Of a stretch of 64,000 nt of DNA, positions 40,104 through 50,483 are shown piece after piece. Position numbers and translations under genes: made by a program. The notes under the pieces are model-generated. The model worked only from the letters and a program-made list of their open reading frames with translations. It was not told the origin of the DNA and searched no databases. Positions within the stretch are counted from its first letter, which is position 1; each line of letters starts with the position of its first letter. Origin of the DNA: Chondrus crispus (lineage: Eukaryota; Rhodophyta; Florideophyceae; Gigartinales; Gigartinaceae); the NCBI RefSeq assembly GCF_000350225.1, contig NW_005179001.1, positions 175,378-239,377 on the forward strand, read 5' to 3'.

Positions 40104-40112
40104 TATATATAG
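40104..40112 (+). promoter_or_regulatory. TATA box of the secreted Cys-rich protein gene
   Basis: TATATATAG about 110 bp before the ATG at 40215. A start about 30 bp downstream would leave a leader of roughly 80 nt, which is CT- and CA-rich. Confidence 0.65.
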
Positions 40113-40214
40113 CCTGAAGCGAGTGAGGAACTCGAGAATTGAACTGAGCACTTTCATCCGCTACTCCTTCGTCCTCTGTTATCCACCAATCACTCAAACT
40201 ATCCCATCTTCATC

Positions 40215-40937
40215 ATGGTTTTCTCAACTTCTCTTCTTGCCACGGCTCTTCTGTTTGCTCTGGCAACCATCGTCGTAGCCTCCAACGAAAGCTCCGACGA
40301 CACAGTTATCGACACCTCCTTCCGATCACCCACGCTGAACAAGCGACTTTGCGAGTCGTGCTTCTACCACCCACAATGCAACACCGGCTACTGCCATAAC
40401 CGGAAGTGCGTCAAGAGCCTGAAAAAAGACGGCATCTTGACGTGCAACCGTCCGGAATGTTCTCGCTGCGACTCGCGCTTGGTGTGCCGTTCGAACAAGT
40501 GCTGGGGTCCCCCAGGTCAGGAAAAATGCGTCCAGAATACCGATGCGTCCCGTGAGAAGTGCTTCCCCAATTTAGATTCTCCAGATTCTATGCCGCCCCT
40601 TCTGGCAAGCGAATGTGAGACATGTGAGAAAGACACTGAATGCAAAAGCAGGATTTGCAGGCGAGGAAAGTGCGTTAAAGGAACCATCGAATCACTCAAG
40701 ATGTGCTTCGGCAGACCATTCTGCTCAAGGTGTACCAGGGGCAGTCAATGCAAAAATGCTATCTGCTTCAACGGTCGATGCACTGGCAGAGCTTTGAAGA
40801 GCAAGTACAGGTGCTTCGGGCGCCCAGAGTGTGAGCCGTGCACGAAGGACAAGCAATGTGCATCTGACAATTGTGTGACGGTCGGAGGTATGAGCAAGTG
40901 CGCCATGAGAGGGGAGGAGAGCAAATGTTTTATGTAA
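40215..40937 (+). CDS. Secreted cysteine-rich repeat protein
   Basis: 240 residues, ATG in a CATCATGG context. Residues 1-22 form a clear signal peptide (MVFSTSLLATALLFALATIVVAS). The mature part has about five Cys modules with spacing close to C-x2-C-x5-C-x4-C-x4-C (CESCFYHPQCNTGYCHNRKC; CETCEKDTECKSRICRRGKC; CSRCTRGSQCKNAICFNGRC; CEPCTKDKQCASDNC), linked by CFGRP segments. Such modules are usually disulphide-bonded and extracellular. Short basic segments (KSLKK) suggest possible polyanion binding; that is inference. No enzyme or toxin family recognised. It is the only convincing gene in the inverted-repeat spacer and has its own TATA box. Confidence 0.8.
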   Translation: MVFSTSLLATALLFALATIVVASNESSDDTVIDTSFRSPTLNKRLCESCFYHPQCNTGYCHNRKCVKSLKKDGILTCNRPECSRCDSRLVCRSNKCWGPPGQEKCVQNTDASREKCFPNLDSPDSMPPLLASECETCEKDTECKSRICRRGKCVKGTIESLKMCFGRPFCSRCTRGSQCKNAICFNGRCTGRALKSKYRCFGRPECEPCTKDKQCASDNCVTVGGMSKCAMRGEESKCFM

Positions 40938-42113
40938 GAGCTTCGGGAACGTATTTCACATCTGATTTGGAATACACCATGGATAGTGGCGCAAGTTGGG
41001 TTGGTAGTTGTAATCGTTTTGTGAAACGTCGGCCTTTAGAACGTACGTAGCGATGTCAGGAAAACGATGGAAGTGGCTGCTGAGGGGACTGCTAGCAATA
41101 ACTGCATATGTTAAAAGCTTGATTAACCTTTCTCCTAACGGTCTGTAGTGTAGTGGCATCAGCAATTCTCCCGGCCCTCAGCAATGCGTATCAAATTGGC
41201 AGTATGAGGATGCCGTGGTCGACGCATGAGCTCGAATGCGTGAAAAGATAGTCCTCAGCAAAATACCTCAGACAGGATGAACTGTGTGAATTGAAGGGAT
41301 GTCTGCGACATCTCTTTAATTCACATAGTTCAAACTGCTTGTCGTTCCCATCATATCCTTCATGAAGCTGTGAATATCCATGTTAGCAGAATATGTCCAA
41401 ATAGCTCATCTTGCTACCGCGATCCGTTGAAAGCTCGTATCGTCTCGGAAAGCATTCCGTTGCGGCCGCAGCATCCTTCAAGGCTCTAGATGACCTTTCG
41501 AAGGACTATCAAGAATCCTCCACAATGCAACCGGGGGCAAATTTGTTGACAGACAACAAGCCGACGCTTCCATGATATGCCTTGGAATCTCGTTCTATTT
41601 CGGGCTTTCGAGCCGGCGGGACTTCGAAGAACATCCTTGAGGGCTCCGACATGCTACGGATGTAGAAAGCCGAGGGTGCTCTTGGAGGTATACATTTCTG
41701 TTTTGATGGAAGCGCACGCCAACGGCCCTAATTTTTTGAGGGAAAAGGGGACTGTAAGCGCTCCTTATAAAAATTTTATTTGCCCGTCTTTTCTGGCCAT
41801 ATTGTACTTCCTTCCACTCCTCTAGAGTGTCTATCGGACCGTTAGTCCTCATCTGAGGACAAAAGGTATTTTATTTTTTCAAGACAACGCAAGACGCGAT
41901 TTAAGTTCTGTTTTCTGCAACTACAAGTCTATCACCATAGGCAAAGCATTTGCCTGTCAATTTTAGCGAAAACCAATTCTTTGATGCACATAAAGCTGTT
42001 GAAAAGAAAAATCGGCTTATATCAAAGTTGAAAAGAAATAAAATTCACATGTTATGCGTACGTTATGATAACACTGGTCTGATAGAGACGAGCTAGTAGC
42101 AGGCGTACAGGAC
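40938..42113. other. Right part of the inverted-repeat spacer
   Basis: No gene recognised. Contains the 25-bp hairpin at 41279-41331. AT-rich towards arm 2. Confidence 0.4.
41279..41331 (+). repeat. 25-bp hairpin with 3-nt loop, mismatches all G-U compatible
   Basis: Left arm GAACTGTGTGAATTGAAGGG... (25 nt), loop TGC, right arm 41307-41331. The three mismatches are all G opposite T, so the plus-strand RNA would be paired along the whole stem. About 340 bp after the secreted-protein gene. Confidence 0.75.
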
Positions 42114-43292
42114 ATAACGACGTCTCATATGAAGGCCGCTTTTGGGCACCCTGATGACCATGGTCCCAATCATCCCGCTCATTCACGACGCATGCAGATG
42201 TACAAAACAGGCAGTGTGTTTGGATATGATATCTTCCAGAGGAATAGTTTCGTTCGTATTGATAACTTTAGTTGAATCCAACCCCAGCGAAGTCGATGGA
42301 AGGAGAGCCAAGAGAAGCAAGTTTCGAACCTTGATGGGGGAAGTAGAATTGCTGGCTGGGCAACCTTCATCACCAGTTGCTTTCTACCCTGGATATCCAA
42401 GATCCTTGACACAGCTGTAGTTTCTGAAAATTTCCCATGACCCCAGGGAAGTATATGTCGCATTTAAGTTTCACAACAACTGCATATACATTGCGTATGT
42501 ACGGAGCATAGGTATATACAGAGTCAGTGGCGGTGTGGAAATTAATTTGCGCTTTAGAACTGCTTGAAACAAGACTGCCACACAGCAGAGCACTACAATC
42601 AGAGAGTCGCTTCTGTACAGTATATGCACGAAGAAATCGGTCGTAACGCTTCGGTACAAAAGCTCTCAAGTAAAACATCATGACAAGAAATGGAAGAATC
42701 GATTTCGTACAAAACCCAACTACCTTACATTTCCTCTTAACGTTCAACAGAGTGAATATGCCTGGCATTTCAAGACTGAGCCATCTTCTGAACCAATTCT
42801 CTACGACCCCTTTGTTGAGGTTGTTCTCGATGTGGTGGCGAGAGATTCGGTAGATGATGTGGACATCCAATCTAGCGAACCTGACTTATATTTGAAAAGC
42901 TCTGAGGTGCAGAAACACGAGACTAGATACGCAATCACAAGGTTTCAATTTCTCGTTTAGAGCTCTTGAAAGGCTGGTTTTCTGCCCAGGAACCGTGCTG
43001 AACGCCTCACGTATAAAACTTTCGAAATTTTTTCGTCGTTTAAAAAACAGCCATGGCATGATGCTATTATTATTTAAGAGTGAAGCGCCTTTCATAGCTA
43101 TGCTAACTTAAGTAATGTTTGAGTGCTTCTATATCAGAAGTCCGCATGGTGGGCACAGCCTTGTGTTACGGTGTTCAGTTGGGCAATTCTAAGCCCCTCG
43201 ATCCTATTTCTATGAATGCAATGCGTGCTTTCCATTTTAAGTAGTATGAATTTAATCTGCCTGTGACAAATAAATCCAGCTACTCCCAACTG

Positions 43293-43727
43293 CTACTCTT
43301 TTTTAATTTTCGCCTTCGAGTGCTTCCCAGAACAATTTCCAGACGTCTTTGCTGAACTGTCCAAGTCTGTAAGGTCTCTCAGAAGGAGTCTTCTCGCCTC
43401 CCTACCGAGGGCAGTCAGCGGTTTCACTGTGCGCACTTCCTCATAACAGCGATAGAGGGCGTCGGCCATCTCTTGTAGCTGTTTTTTAGCTGGTTCACAT
43501 TGTTGCCAACGGCTTATGCACCTTCCATCGAAGCTTGGAGATTTATTGAAAGTGTTTTTAACTCTAAGTAGCTGAGCTTTCACGCCCTGCGCAATGTCCA
43601 CGCCGGCCCTGATTATTCTTTCAAAATTCAAAAAGTCTTCAACACGAGCAGTTGCCTGTTTGGGCTCTTTTCGAGCTTGTTCCAACTCCTCTCGTCTCAG
43701 GAGCGACTTCCTGCTCCTTTTCGGCGA
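43293..43727 (-). CDS. Possible small helical protein or exon (arm 2 copy)
   Basis: Reverse copy of 34663-35097 with an identical translation over the compared 130 residues. Again no ATG near its start. Frame conservation is weak evidence because the two arms are so similar. Confidence 0.28.
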   Translation of the reverse strand, partial: SPKRSRKSLLRREELEQARKEPKQATARVEDFLNFERIIRAGVDIAQGVKAQLLRVKNTFNKSPSFDGRCISRWQQCEPAKKQLQEMADALYRCYEEVRTVKPLTALGREARRLLLRDLTDLDSSAKTSGNCSGKHSKAKIKKE

Positions 43728-44594
43728 TCATTCTTCGCGGCCGTGCCATCTCTTGCTCCCGGCTGTCCGAGACATATACATAGATAGAGCCGAAGACGAG
43801 TAAAGCTGAAGCGGGGCATCGGACCCCGTGACTAGTAGACACTAGAGAGAAGAAACGGGGGCCATTTGCATTCTGCGTTGGGCGGCATTTCGAGGGCATG
43901 GAAGGGCCATTGAAGGGCCATTAAAGGACCAGGGTGCAGGGGGTATGGTGCAGCGGTGATTGGCTGTCCACAAACATACTGAAACAAATGTCCAGCAATG
44001 CTGGAGGCTGGGATCAAGCATGGCTACAGGCCTCTGAGGTCTGGTGGGTGGACGGCGATTTTGTGAGTCATGGGACTCTGTACCCTCCTTTACTCTAGTG
44101 AAGGCCTTTGTCAACTCAAGTATGTGCTGCAATGAATGTGGGAAAGACTTTATGTCTGCGCGGTTTGATAAGTTTGCCGAGGCGAAAGTAACAGCAATAT
44201 TAGGCAGCGCAGAACACTCATGAAAACTGGCAATATCTCGCCACTCTCAGGTCTTTCATGATGAATTGTATTCTGGTCTTACAAGTCTAACATCCAAAAA
44301 GTTGGGCACTTTGCACAACTCGTGTGTGTGGTGCCGAGTGCTATGGCATGGGAATCTGCGGGCTGTTGTTTACTTGTGAAGCTCTGGTGAGTACCTGATA
44401 TTGGTTGTTCGCTCATTTCCGAGATTTCCAAGGTCTGCATACAAAATGATTCCGTTTAAAGTAGCAACTCCTCTCGATTATGCATCTCCAATACCGGCCC
44501 CTCGGCGGGTGAAATAAAGAAATGACAGAACAATATAAGCTTTCGACAAACCACTCGAATCTGCAAGCTGGTGCACTTTGTTTAACGATCAGAT

Positions 44595-46589
44595 TTAACT
44601 GATCGAAGTTATGTTCTTGCTGGGACTGGATAATGTCAAAGCTACAGAGTACCTTCCAGAAAGTACTTGAACTGTTCGAGCTAACGGAAAGCTTTCTCCC
44701 TCGCCTCTCGAACTTTCCCTCACAGCGTTCTTGCTGAAATCCGAAGCGGGGCAATATTTGACAGAATCGCAGTTATTGTTGCGCTGCACATGTTCATGCC
44801 GGTTGCTTATCTCACGGGCTAACAGTGATACTTCACTTGGAATCATGGCTGTACTAGATTTAGAGACATCATCCTTTTCGTTTCTGGGGTACATATTCTG
44901 CAGGGAGCTCTTCAGTTCGCTCAGAATCCCGTCGGCATATCCGCATGTCACAGATGTTCGCCCAAACTCAAATTCCGTGCAAGAAAGCTCTTCACGCTTC
45001 GCCGCGCACAACTTCTTCAAGTTCCGCACACACACCATTCTAAAAAGCGTGAGAGTGGAGTGGCCGTAAAAGCTAGAGAAATCAATATCCATCATAGTAG
45101 TGAGGACTTGAATTGAGGCTGTTTCAAGTAAGGCATCCGAGGAAGACGCAGCCCTTGTAAGTGGTATAATGACCCTTCTCGAATACAGAATATGACGGCC
45201 TTCTTTGGTGATGTGACACGATTTCAAGATGCGATCGAGAAGAAAACAGCAATTCGTAACTTTGCAAAATCTATCTCCAGTTGCCGTCATTGGGAATGAA
45301 CAGAGAAGCCCCTCCCAACAACTGAGATCAGTCAAGAAATCCGCAAATGATGCGATGAGAGATGCGGCGCCACTGCCATGGGATGTACCTTCAAGGATTA
45401 AAACGAGAAGACAAGCTGCCATGGAGGTTGTCTGATCTCGAAACAAGCTTGTTTCTTTGGAGAGCCTCAAGAGTTGAACCAACTCCGTAGAAATCCCGCT
45501 TTGACGTAAGTATGTGATTGTCTTCGACTCTCTGGACAGTGCTATCGAGTCGATTAAGCCGCGCAACAATGCTGATAGAAAAACAAATGTCTCAGATGTT
45601 TTGTCTTTTCGTGCGGCCTCGTAATGCACAGTCTCGCAGATATGTCTTGTGAGAGCCCAAGGTGGGGGAGCGCCAGAAAAAAACTCAACTCCAGATAAAA
45701 TCTGGAGAAAACACGTTACTCTCGCTCGTTCTCTCATGGAATCTACATCCACTCCAGTATTAACCACAGCGGAAGTGTTAGAAAGCAAAGTTGGCAGCTG
45801 CTCCAGTGCTCCGCAAAGAATTTTGGCGGCCCCCGCCTTATCGAATGCTTTGGTAATATTGCTGTCCACGCCGCGAGCATCGAGCATGTCGAGCAGAAAG
45901 TTGGCTATATTCTGTGGATAGTTCGAGTTCATTGTGGCATAACAGAGACTCTCAACGGCATGTGCATTCTCACAGAGCATAGTCCATACGGCGTCTGTAT
46001 GAGAATGATCCTGACTATTGAGCGAGTGATAAAACGTGGAAAGTCTGTCCCAACCAAGTACATCTGCAGGACCACGCTTGGCTTGTAGCGCGTTCTCTCG
46101 AAAGATGTTCATATCCCCAAGAGCCGAGATGTCGAAGTCTTCACATTCCATAGCTTGGATGACAGCTTCGGACGGAATGTTCATCAACCGAAAATTCAGG
46201 TTACAATCTACGCATATGAATGCAACGCCCCGCATAGATTCAAGTATGCCTGATGACATCGATTCTTGTTTCTTCGCAACGAGGCTTTGAAGCCTTGTGC
46301 ATAGGGCATAAGAGACTAGATCTGGAGCACTCAAGCCTGAAATTGCGTGAAGCTGGATTGCACGCTGCAGAATCATCATTGAAATGTCTTCAGATGTGTG
46401 CTGCCCGCATGCAAGGCTGCGAAGAAACGATTCCTCACTCGTGTCGATATGGGTTGAGAAACTTCTATCAAGGACGTCTCTGGAGCTCGATATCCGCCAT
46501 AGGTACATCTGCATCGATGAGACTGGGCACTCGTGATTCATGCTTTTCGTGCCTTCGCGCTTTTGCGACTTGGGCCCTTCCAGCTCCGA
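44595..46589 (-). pseudogene. 5'-truncated copy of the helical-repeat gene
   Basis: Corresponds to residues from about 668 to the end of the 29799-33794 product. The first two thirds of a kilocodon and the promoter are missing; upstream sequence is Copia-2 pol in antisense, in which the frame happens to stay open to 46616. Differences from the parent include Thr/Ala, Ile/Met, Thr/Lys and two Val/Ala changes, three of them clustered near the C-terminus. No stop has arisen, consistent with a young duplication. Transcription would need a promoter from the retroelement. Confidence 0.85.
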
Positions 46590-49500
46590 GACAGGGGAGA
46601 CATCCAAGACCCTCAAGACTGGTCGGGAAGACGCGTACCATGACCCCCCGTCCAGTCCATACTACTCTGATCGCATCGTTAAGAAAGTCCTCAAGGTCAA
46701 CATAGCTAGGCCGCACGGTTTACGACAGTACGGAGATTCCTTCTTCGAAGGGGCCTGCGCCGACACGGGAGCGCAAAAATCCGTCTGCGGGCTAGATCAA
46801 GCGAAAGCCTACTGTCGAGCACGCAAAGAACCGTTCAAGCTCTTACAGTCGCCATACTCTTACAAGTTTGGCGATGGCATTCGCGTGAGCTTAGGAATGA
46901 TGCAGGTCCGAATTCGGATGCGACAGGGACGATATATCTCGTTTTGGATTGACGTTGTTGATGCCGACATCCCTCTGTTGCTTGGTCTCGATTTGCTCGA
47001 CAAGTACAAGCTTGTTGCGGACAACACGGACAATGTCCTCAGGAGCAAGATTTATGGTTGGACCGTTCCCATCATACGAGCACATGGCCATAAGTTTGTA
47101 CGGTGGGACGTGCGCGAGATCATGTACACGGGCGCTGAACTCGAACGGTTACATCTACACTTCTTCCACCCATCAGCGCAAAAGTTACTCAATCTCCTCA
47201 AGCGAGGTACCCCACACCGAGTTGAAAAGGACACTCCGCAGATCATAAGGGATATTGTTGACAAGTGCACTGGTTGTAAGCGATTTGGAATACGGCCCTA
47301 TCGCTTCCGGGTTTCGCTTCCGGACGATGAAGTAATCCTCAATCATGAGGTAGCCATCGACCTTTTTTGGATCAACGGAAATCCTATCCTTCATGTGGTG
47401 GACACTCATACAGGCTATCAGAACGTCGCTCTGCCAAAGAGTTTGTCAGCACAGCACGTTTGGGACGCTTTCCTGGAAGCATGGGTCACTGTATACGTTG
47501 GATATCCGAATCGTATACAAACTGACCAAGGCTCTGTATTCACATCGAAATATTGGGACAATATAACAGCATTACACGGAATCGACCTACAGCTTTCTGG
47601 AGTTGAGAGCCACAACTCAATTGGTATAGGAGAACGCTACCACGCACCGTTACGGCGCATCTTCAGAGTAATTCGTTCTCAATATCCAAAGCTCGATCCG
47701 GAGTTGGCGCTGCGACTGGCAGTCAAAGCTGCAAATGATACACTGGGACCAGAAGGTCGCGTACCGTCACGGTTAGTCTATGGCGTCGATCCCGCTTTCC
47801 CAGTAGTCAACGCACGGCATCCGGCACAACGTGAACGCATGGCTGCGTTACAGACCGCTAGACGCGAAATGTCCACGATCGCGGCCGAGCTCCGCATCCA
47901 ACAAGCATTACGATCGAGGCTACCGCCGGCGACCAAGTACAACATACAGCCCAGGGATGACGTTCTGGTGTATCGCAAAAAGGAGAAGGAATGGCTTGGA
48001 CCGCATCGTGTTACCAAAATGCTTGAGAAAGAGATATACGTCGATTGGGAGGGTACGGAACGACATTACAATCTGTCCCAAGTCATTCCGATGCCGAGAG
48101 CGCAAGGAGATCGGGAACTCAAGAGGTTACTTGAGGGAATGGAACAGTTCAAGTCAAACCCGATCCCAGGCGTATTCATTACAGAAATCTTACACCCAGC
48201 TGACCCGCGAAGCCGCTCTGGCATGTTTGATACATCAAAAGCGCAGGAACTAGCTGGTCTCGCTGACCGAGGTGTGTACGAGGTAATGTGCAAGGAGGAT
48301 GTGCCTCACGATGCCAATGTTCTGGGAGGGCGATTCGTCCTCGCTATCAAGAATGCGCTCACTGCCGAAGAAGTCTACAAGGCCAGATTTGTTGTTCAAG
48401 GTCACACGGACATCGAGAAAAATCTCCTGGTACATAATAGTACCAAGCTGCGTCAGAGCTCTGTTCCACTACTCGTCGCCATCGCTGCCATATTTGGTTT
48501 TCGCCTTTGGTCCCAAGACGTGTCACAGGCCTATCTTCAGAGCGCCAAGAAGCTGATGCGGGAGGTTTACGTGCGGCCGAGTAAGGAGTTCAAGCTCTCT
48601 GCAGACAAATTATTACGCCTATTGAAACCACTGTACGGCCTATCTGACTCCGGGGACTACTGGCATGCGACATTCTCCAATCATCTACTACGTGATCTCA
48701 ACATGCCTCAAACCACGGGCGATCTTTCATTATTTTTCAAGTCAGTTGAAGGCAAGCTGCACGGTATGACTGGCGCATACGTCGATGACACAATCGGGAC
48801 GGGCGATGCTGAATTCGAACGGGAGTCTGAGGCTACTGGTAAACGCTTTCAATCCAAGGCGCGGGAGGCGGGTAATTTTCAATTCGCTGGGATCCAAATC
48901 AAAGAACAAAGCACAGGGTACCTCATGCACCAAGAGCGATTCGCCCTCAAGATCACCCCTTTGACCAAACAATGCGCGTTCCCAGATTTTCGTTCCAAAC
49001 GTCACGAACTAGCCTGGCTCACACACACCCGCCCGGATATTTCTGCAGCGGTAAATTTGGCAGCACAAGTCACTCACGCGAAATTCGAAAGAGAGCACGT
49101 CAAGGCTCTCAACCGTGTAATCAAGCGAGCGCATGCCAACGCCAGGCGAGGCATCAAACACCAGAAGTTAGATCACCACTCACTATCATTGCGCGTCTTT
49201 ACAGACTCTTCATTCGCCAACACTCCAGACCTCCGCTCACAGCTGGGATTCATTATTCTTCTGTGTGATGCCTCCGGCAAGTGCAAAATCTTGCAGTTTT
49301 CATCCTACAAGAGTAAACGCATCACAAGGTCAGTATTGGGAGCTGAAGTGCTCGCATTCGCCGATGGTTTCGATTACGCTTACCTACTCCGACACGATCT
49401 TCGGCGAATTTTGGACCGCAATATCACACTAACTATGCTCACTGATTCGGAGAGTCTCTTCAAGTGCATTGTCAAGTCAACAACAACGACGGAGAAACGC

Positions 49501-49760
49501 CTCATGATCGATATAGAGACTGCACGCCAAGTCTACGGCAAACAAGAGATCAGCGATATTGGCTGGATACGATCCGAGGACAATCCAGCAGACGGATTGA
49601 CGAAGCCCGCTCAGTGCGCATCATTAGAGAAAATCTTGGATTCAGGAACTATCGACGTTCCGGTCCAACAGTGGGTTGTGCGAACGCCTTTACGTGATAA
49701 GCACAAACACAGTTGATCTCGACTTTGGTCTCAAAAACCCCCCGAGTGTCGGAGAATTCG
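46590..49760 (+). mobile_element. 5'-truncated Copia retrotransposon (Copia-2)
   Basis: Begins exactly at the arm 2 junction inside the region before protease; 5' LTR and most or all of gag are gone. Pol is intact to 49716. A TGTCGGAG at 49747 is a likely 3' LTR start, but without a 5' LTR the end cannot be fixed. Protein layout matches Copia-1 closely, so they belong to one lineage. Confidence 0.82.
46591..49716 (+). CDS. pol: Copia-2 pol polyprotein (partial at 5' end, otherwise intact)
   Basis: 1041 codons with no stop. Protease ACADTGAQKSVCGL, then IPLLLGLDLLDKY. Integrase zinc region LHFFHPS...CTGCKRFG; catalytic motifs VAIDLFW, QTDQGSVFTS, GIGERYH. RT begins at GGRFVLAIKN and has GAYVDDTIGTG (YVDD) and LKPLYGLSDSGDYW. 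RNase H: FTDSSFANT, GAEVLAFADG, LTDSESLF, SEDNPADGLTK. It would make protease, integrase, reverse transcriptase and RNase H. The open frame extends back to an ATG at 46540, but those 17 codons are antisense to the duplicated host gene. Lacking a 5' LTR it cannot be autonomous. Confidence 0.9.
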   Translation, partial: TGETSKTLKTGREDAYHDPPSSPYYSDRIVKKVLKVNIARPHGLRQYGDSFFEGACADTGAQKSVCGLDQAKAYCRARKEPFKLLQSPYSYKFGDGIRVSLGMMQVRIRMRQGRYISFWIDVVDADIPLLLGLDLLDKYKLVADNTDNVLRSKIYGWTVPIIRAHGHKFVRWDVREIMYTGAELERLHLHFFHPSAQKLLNLLKRGTPHRVEKDTPQIIRDIVDKCTGCKRFGIRPYRFRVSLPDDEVILNHEVAIDLFWINGNPILHVVDTHTGYQNVALPKSLSAQHVWDAFLEAWVTVYVGYPNRIQTDQGSVFTSKYWDNITALHGIDLQLSGVESHNSIGIGERYHAPLRRIFRVIRSQYPKLDPELALRLAVKAANDTLGPEGRVPSRLVYGVDPAFPVVNARHPAQRERMAALQTARREMSTIAAELRIQQALRSRLPPATKYNIQPRDDVLVYRKKEKEWLGPHRVTKMLEKEIYVDWEGTERHYNLSQVIPMPRAQGDRELKRLLEGMEQFKSNPIPGVFITEILHPADPRSRSGMFDTSKAQELAGLADRGVYEVMCKEDVPHDANVLGGRFVLAIKNALTAEEVYKARFVVQGHTDIEKNLLVHNSTKLRQSSVPLLVAIAAIFGFRLWSQDVSQAYLQSAKKLMREVYVRPSKEFKLSADKLLRLLKPLYGLSDSGDYWHATFSNHLLRDLNMPQTTGDLSLFFKSVEGKLHGMTGAYVDDTIGTGDAEFERESEATGKRFQSKAREAGNFQFAGIQIKEQSTGYLMHQERFALKITPLTKQCAFPDFRSKRHELAWLTHTRPDISAAVNLAAQVTHAKFEREHVKALNRVIKRAHANARRGIKHQKLDHHSLSLRVFTDSSFANTPDLRSQLGFIILLCDASGKCKILQFSSYKSKRITRSVLGAEVLAFADGFDYAYLLRHDLRRILDRNITLTMLTDSESLFKCIVKSTTTTEKRLMIDIETARQVYGKQEISDIGWIRSEDNPADGLTKPAQCASLEKILDSGTIDVPVQQWVVRTPLRDKHKHS

Positions 49761-50480
49761 AGGACACGCTCGAGGTGTGCTGTATACGACTGCAGCATTA
49801 CAGAAGTCCCACGATCCATTTACTATGATTGATCCGTTGTAACTAGATCAGACTGTGCCTAAGGGAGGAAGGGTCGTTTCGGATAGAAAGTGTAGAGTTG
49901 GGAGCCCAAAGGTCATGATCTATTTCTTTAGTGTTAGTGCAATTAGAACCGAGACAGTGTCAGTCACCGTTGTAGAATTTTACGCATGGCTAACTACGAA
50001 CAAACTACGAGAGTTGTAGGAAGAAGGAGGCAAGACGAATCAAGTAAACAGCGTAAGCTTTTGAGCAAACTTTGGCGAATCTTTCCTGTGAAAGAGTCGC
50101 ACCGTCGTCTTCAAGCGACCCGCGTTCCCACCGGAACGACACGAGCTCTCGAGCGCTCGTGTCAGGGTCATAGAACAGGAGAACTCTATTCACAGGAGTT
50201 TTTCGACAGCAATTGATGATGCAGAATTTCTGCATTTGTATTGCTGAAATTCTCGTTTGCGTAAGCTCTGTAGTATCACAATCCCTATGATACAAGCACA
50301 TGGCCCTGTCCACCTGCACATCGCGTGCCGTGGGTGTGTCCTTGTGGTTCCATACAGAGACAAGTAAGTCACACCCACCTACGATAAGACGTAGCCAATA
50401 GGGCACAACTCACTTGCACAATAAAGTCACCGCCGTCCGCCCGACTCCCAGGGGATCGGGGGTATCGGTGTTCCTGGAAT
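49747..50480. other. LTR-type region between Copia-2 and Copia-3
   Basis: Probably holds the Copia-2 3' LTR (from TGTCGGAG at 49747) and the end of a Copia-3 5' LTR. The latter would end at ATCACA before GGTTATAGGCC (50484-50494), a candidate tRNA primer-binding site. I could not pair either with a second LTR. AATAAAG at 50421 is polyadenylation-like. Confidence 0.4.
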
Positions 50481-50483
50481 CAC

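Larger units (their letters stand above)
42114..46589 (-). repeat. Inverted repeat, arm 2 (4476 bp)
   Basis: Reverse complement of 31800-36277. It is 2 bp shorter owing to two 1-bp deletions. It ends sharply at 46589, where Copia-2 pol sequence begins. It carries a truncated helical-repeat gene and the small helical frame. Confidence 0.95.

Noticed and set aside
46540..46590. ATG at 46540 as the true start of Copia-2 pol
   Set aside because: Those codons are antisense to the duplicated host gene, so the open frame is an accident of the junction.
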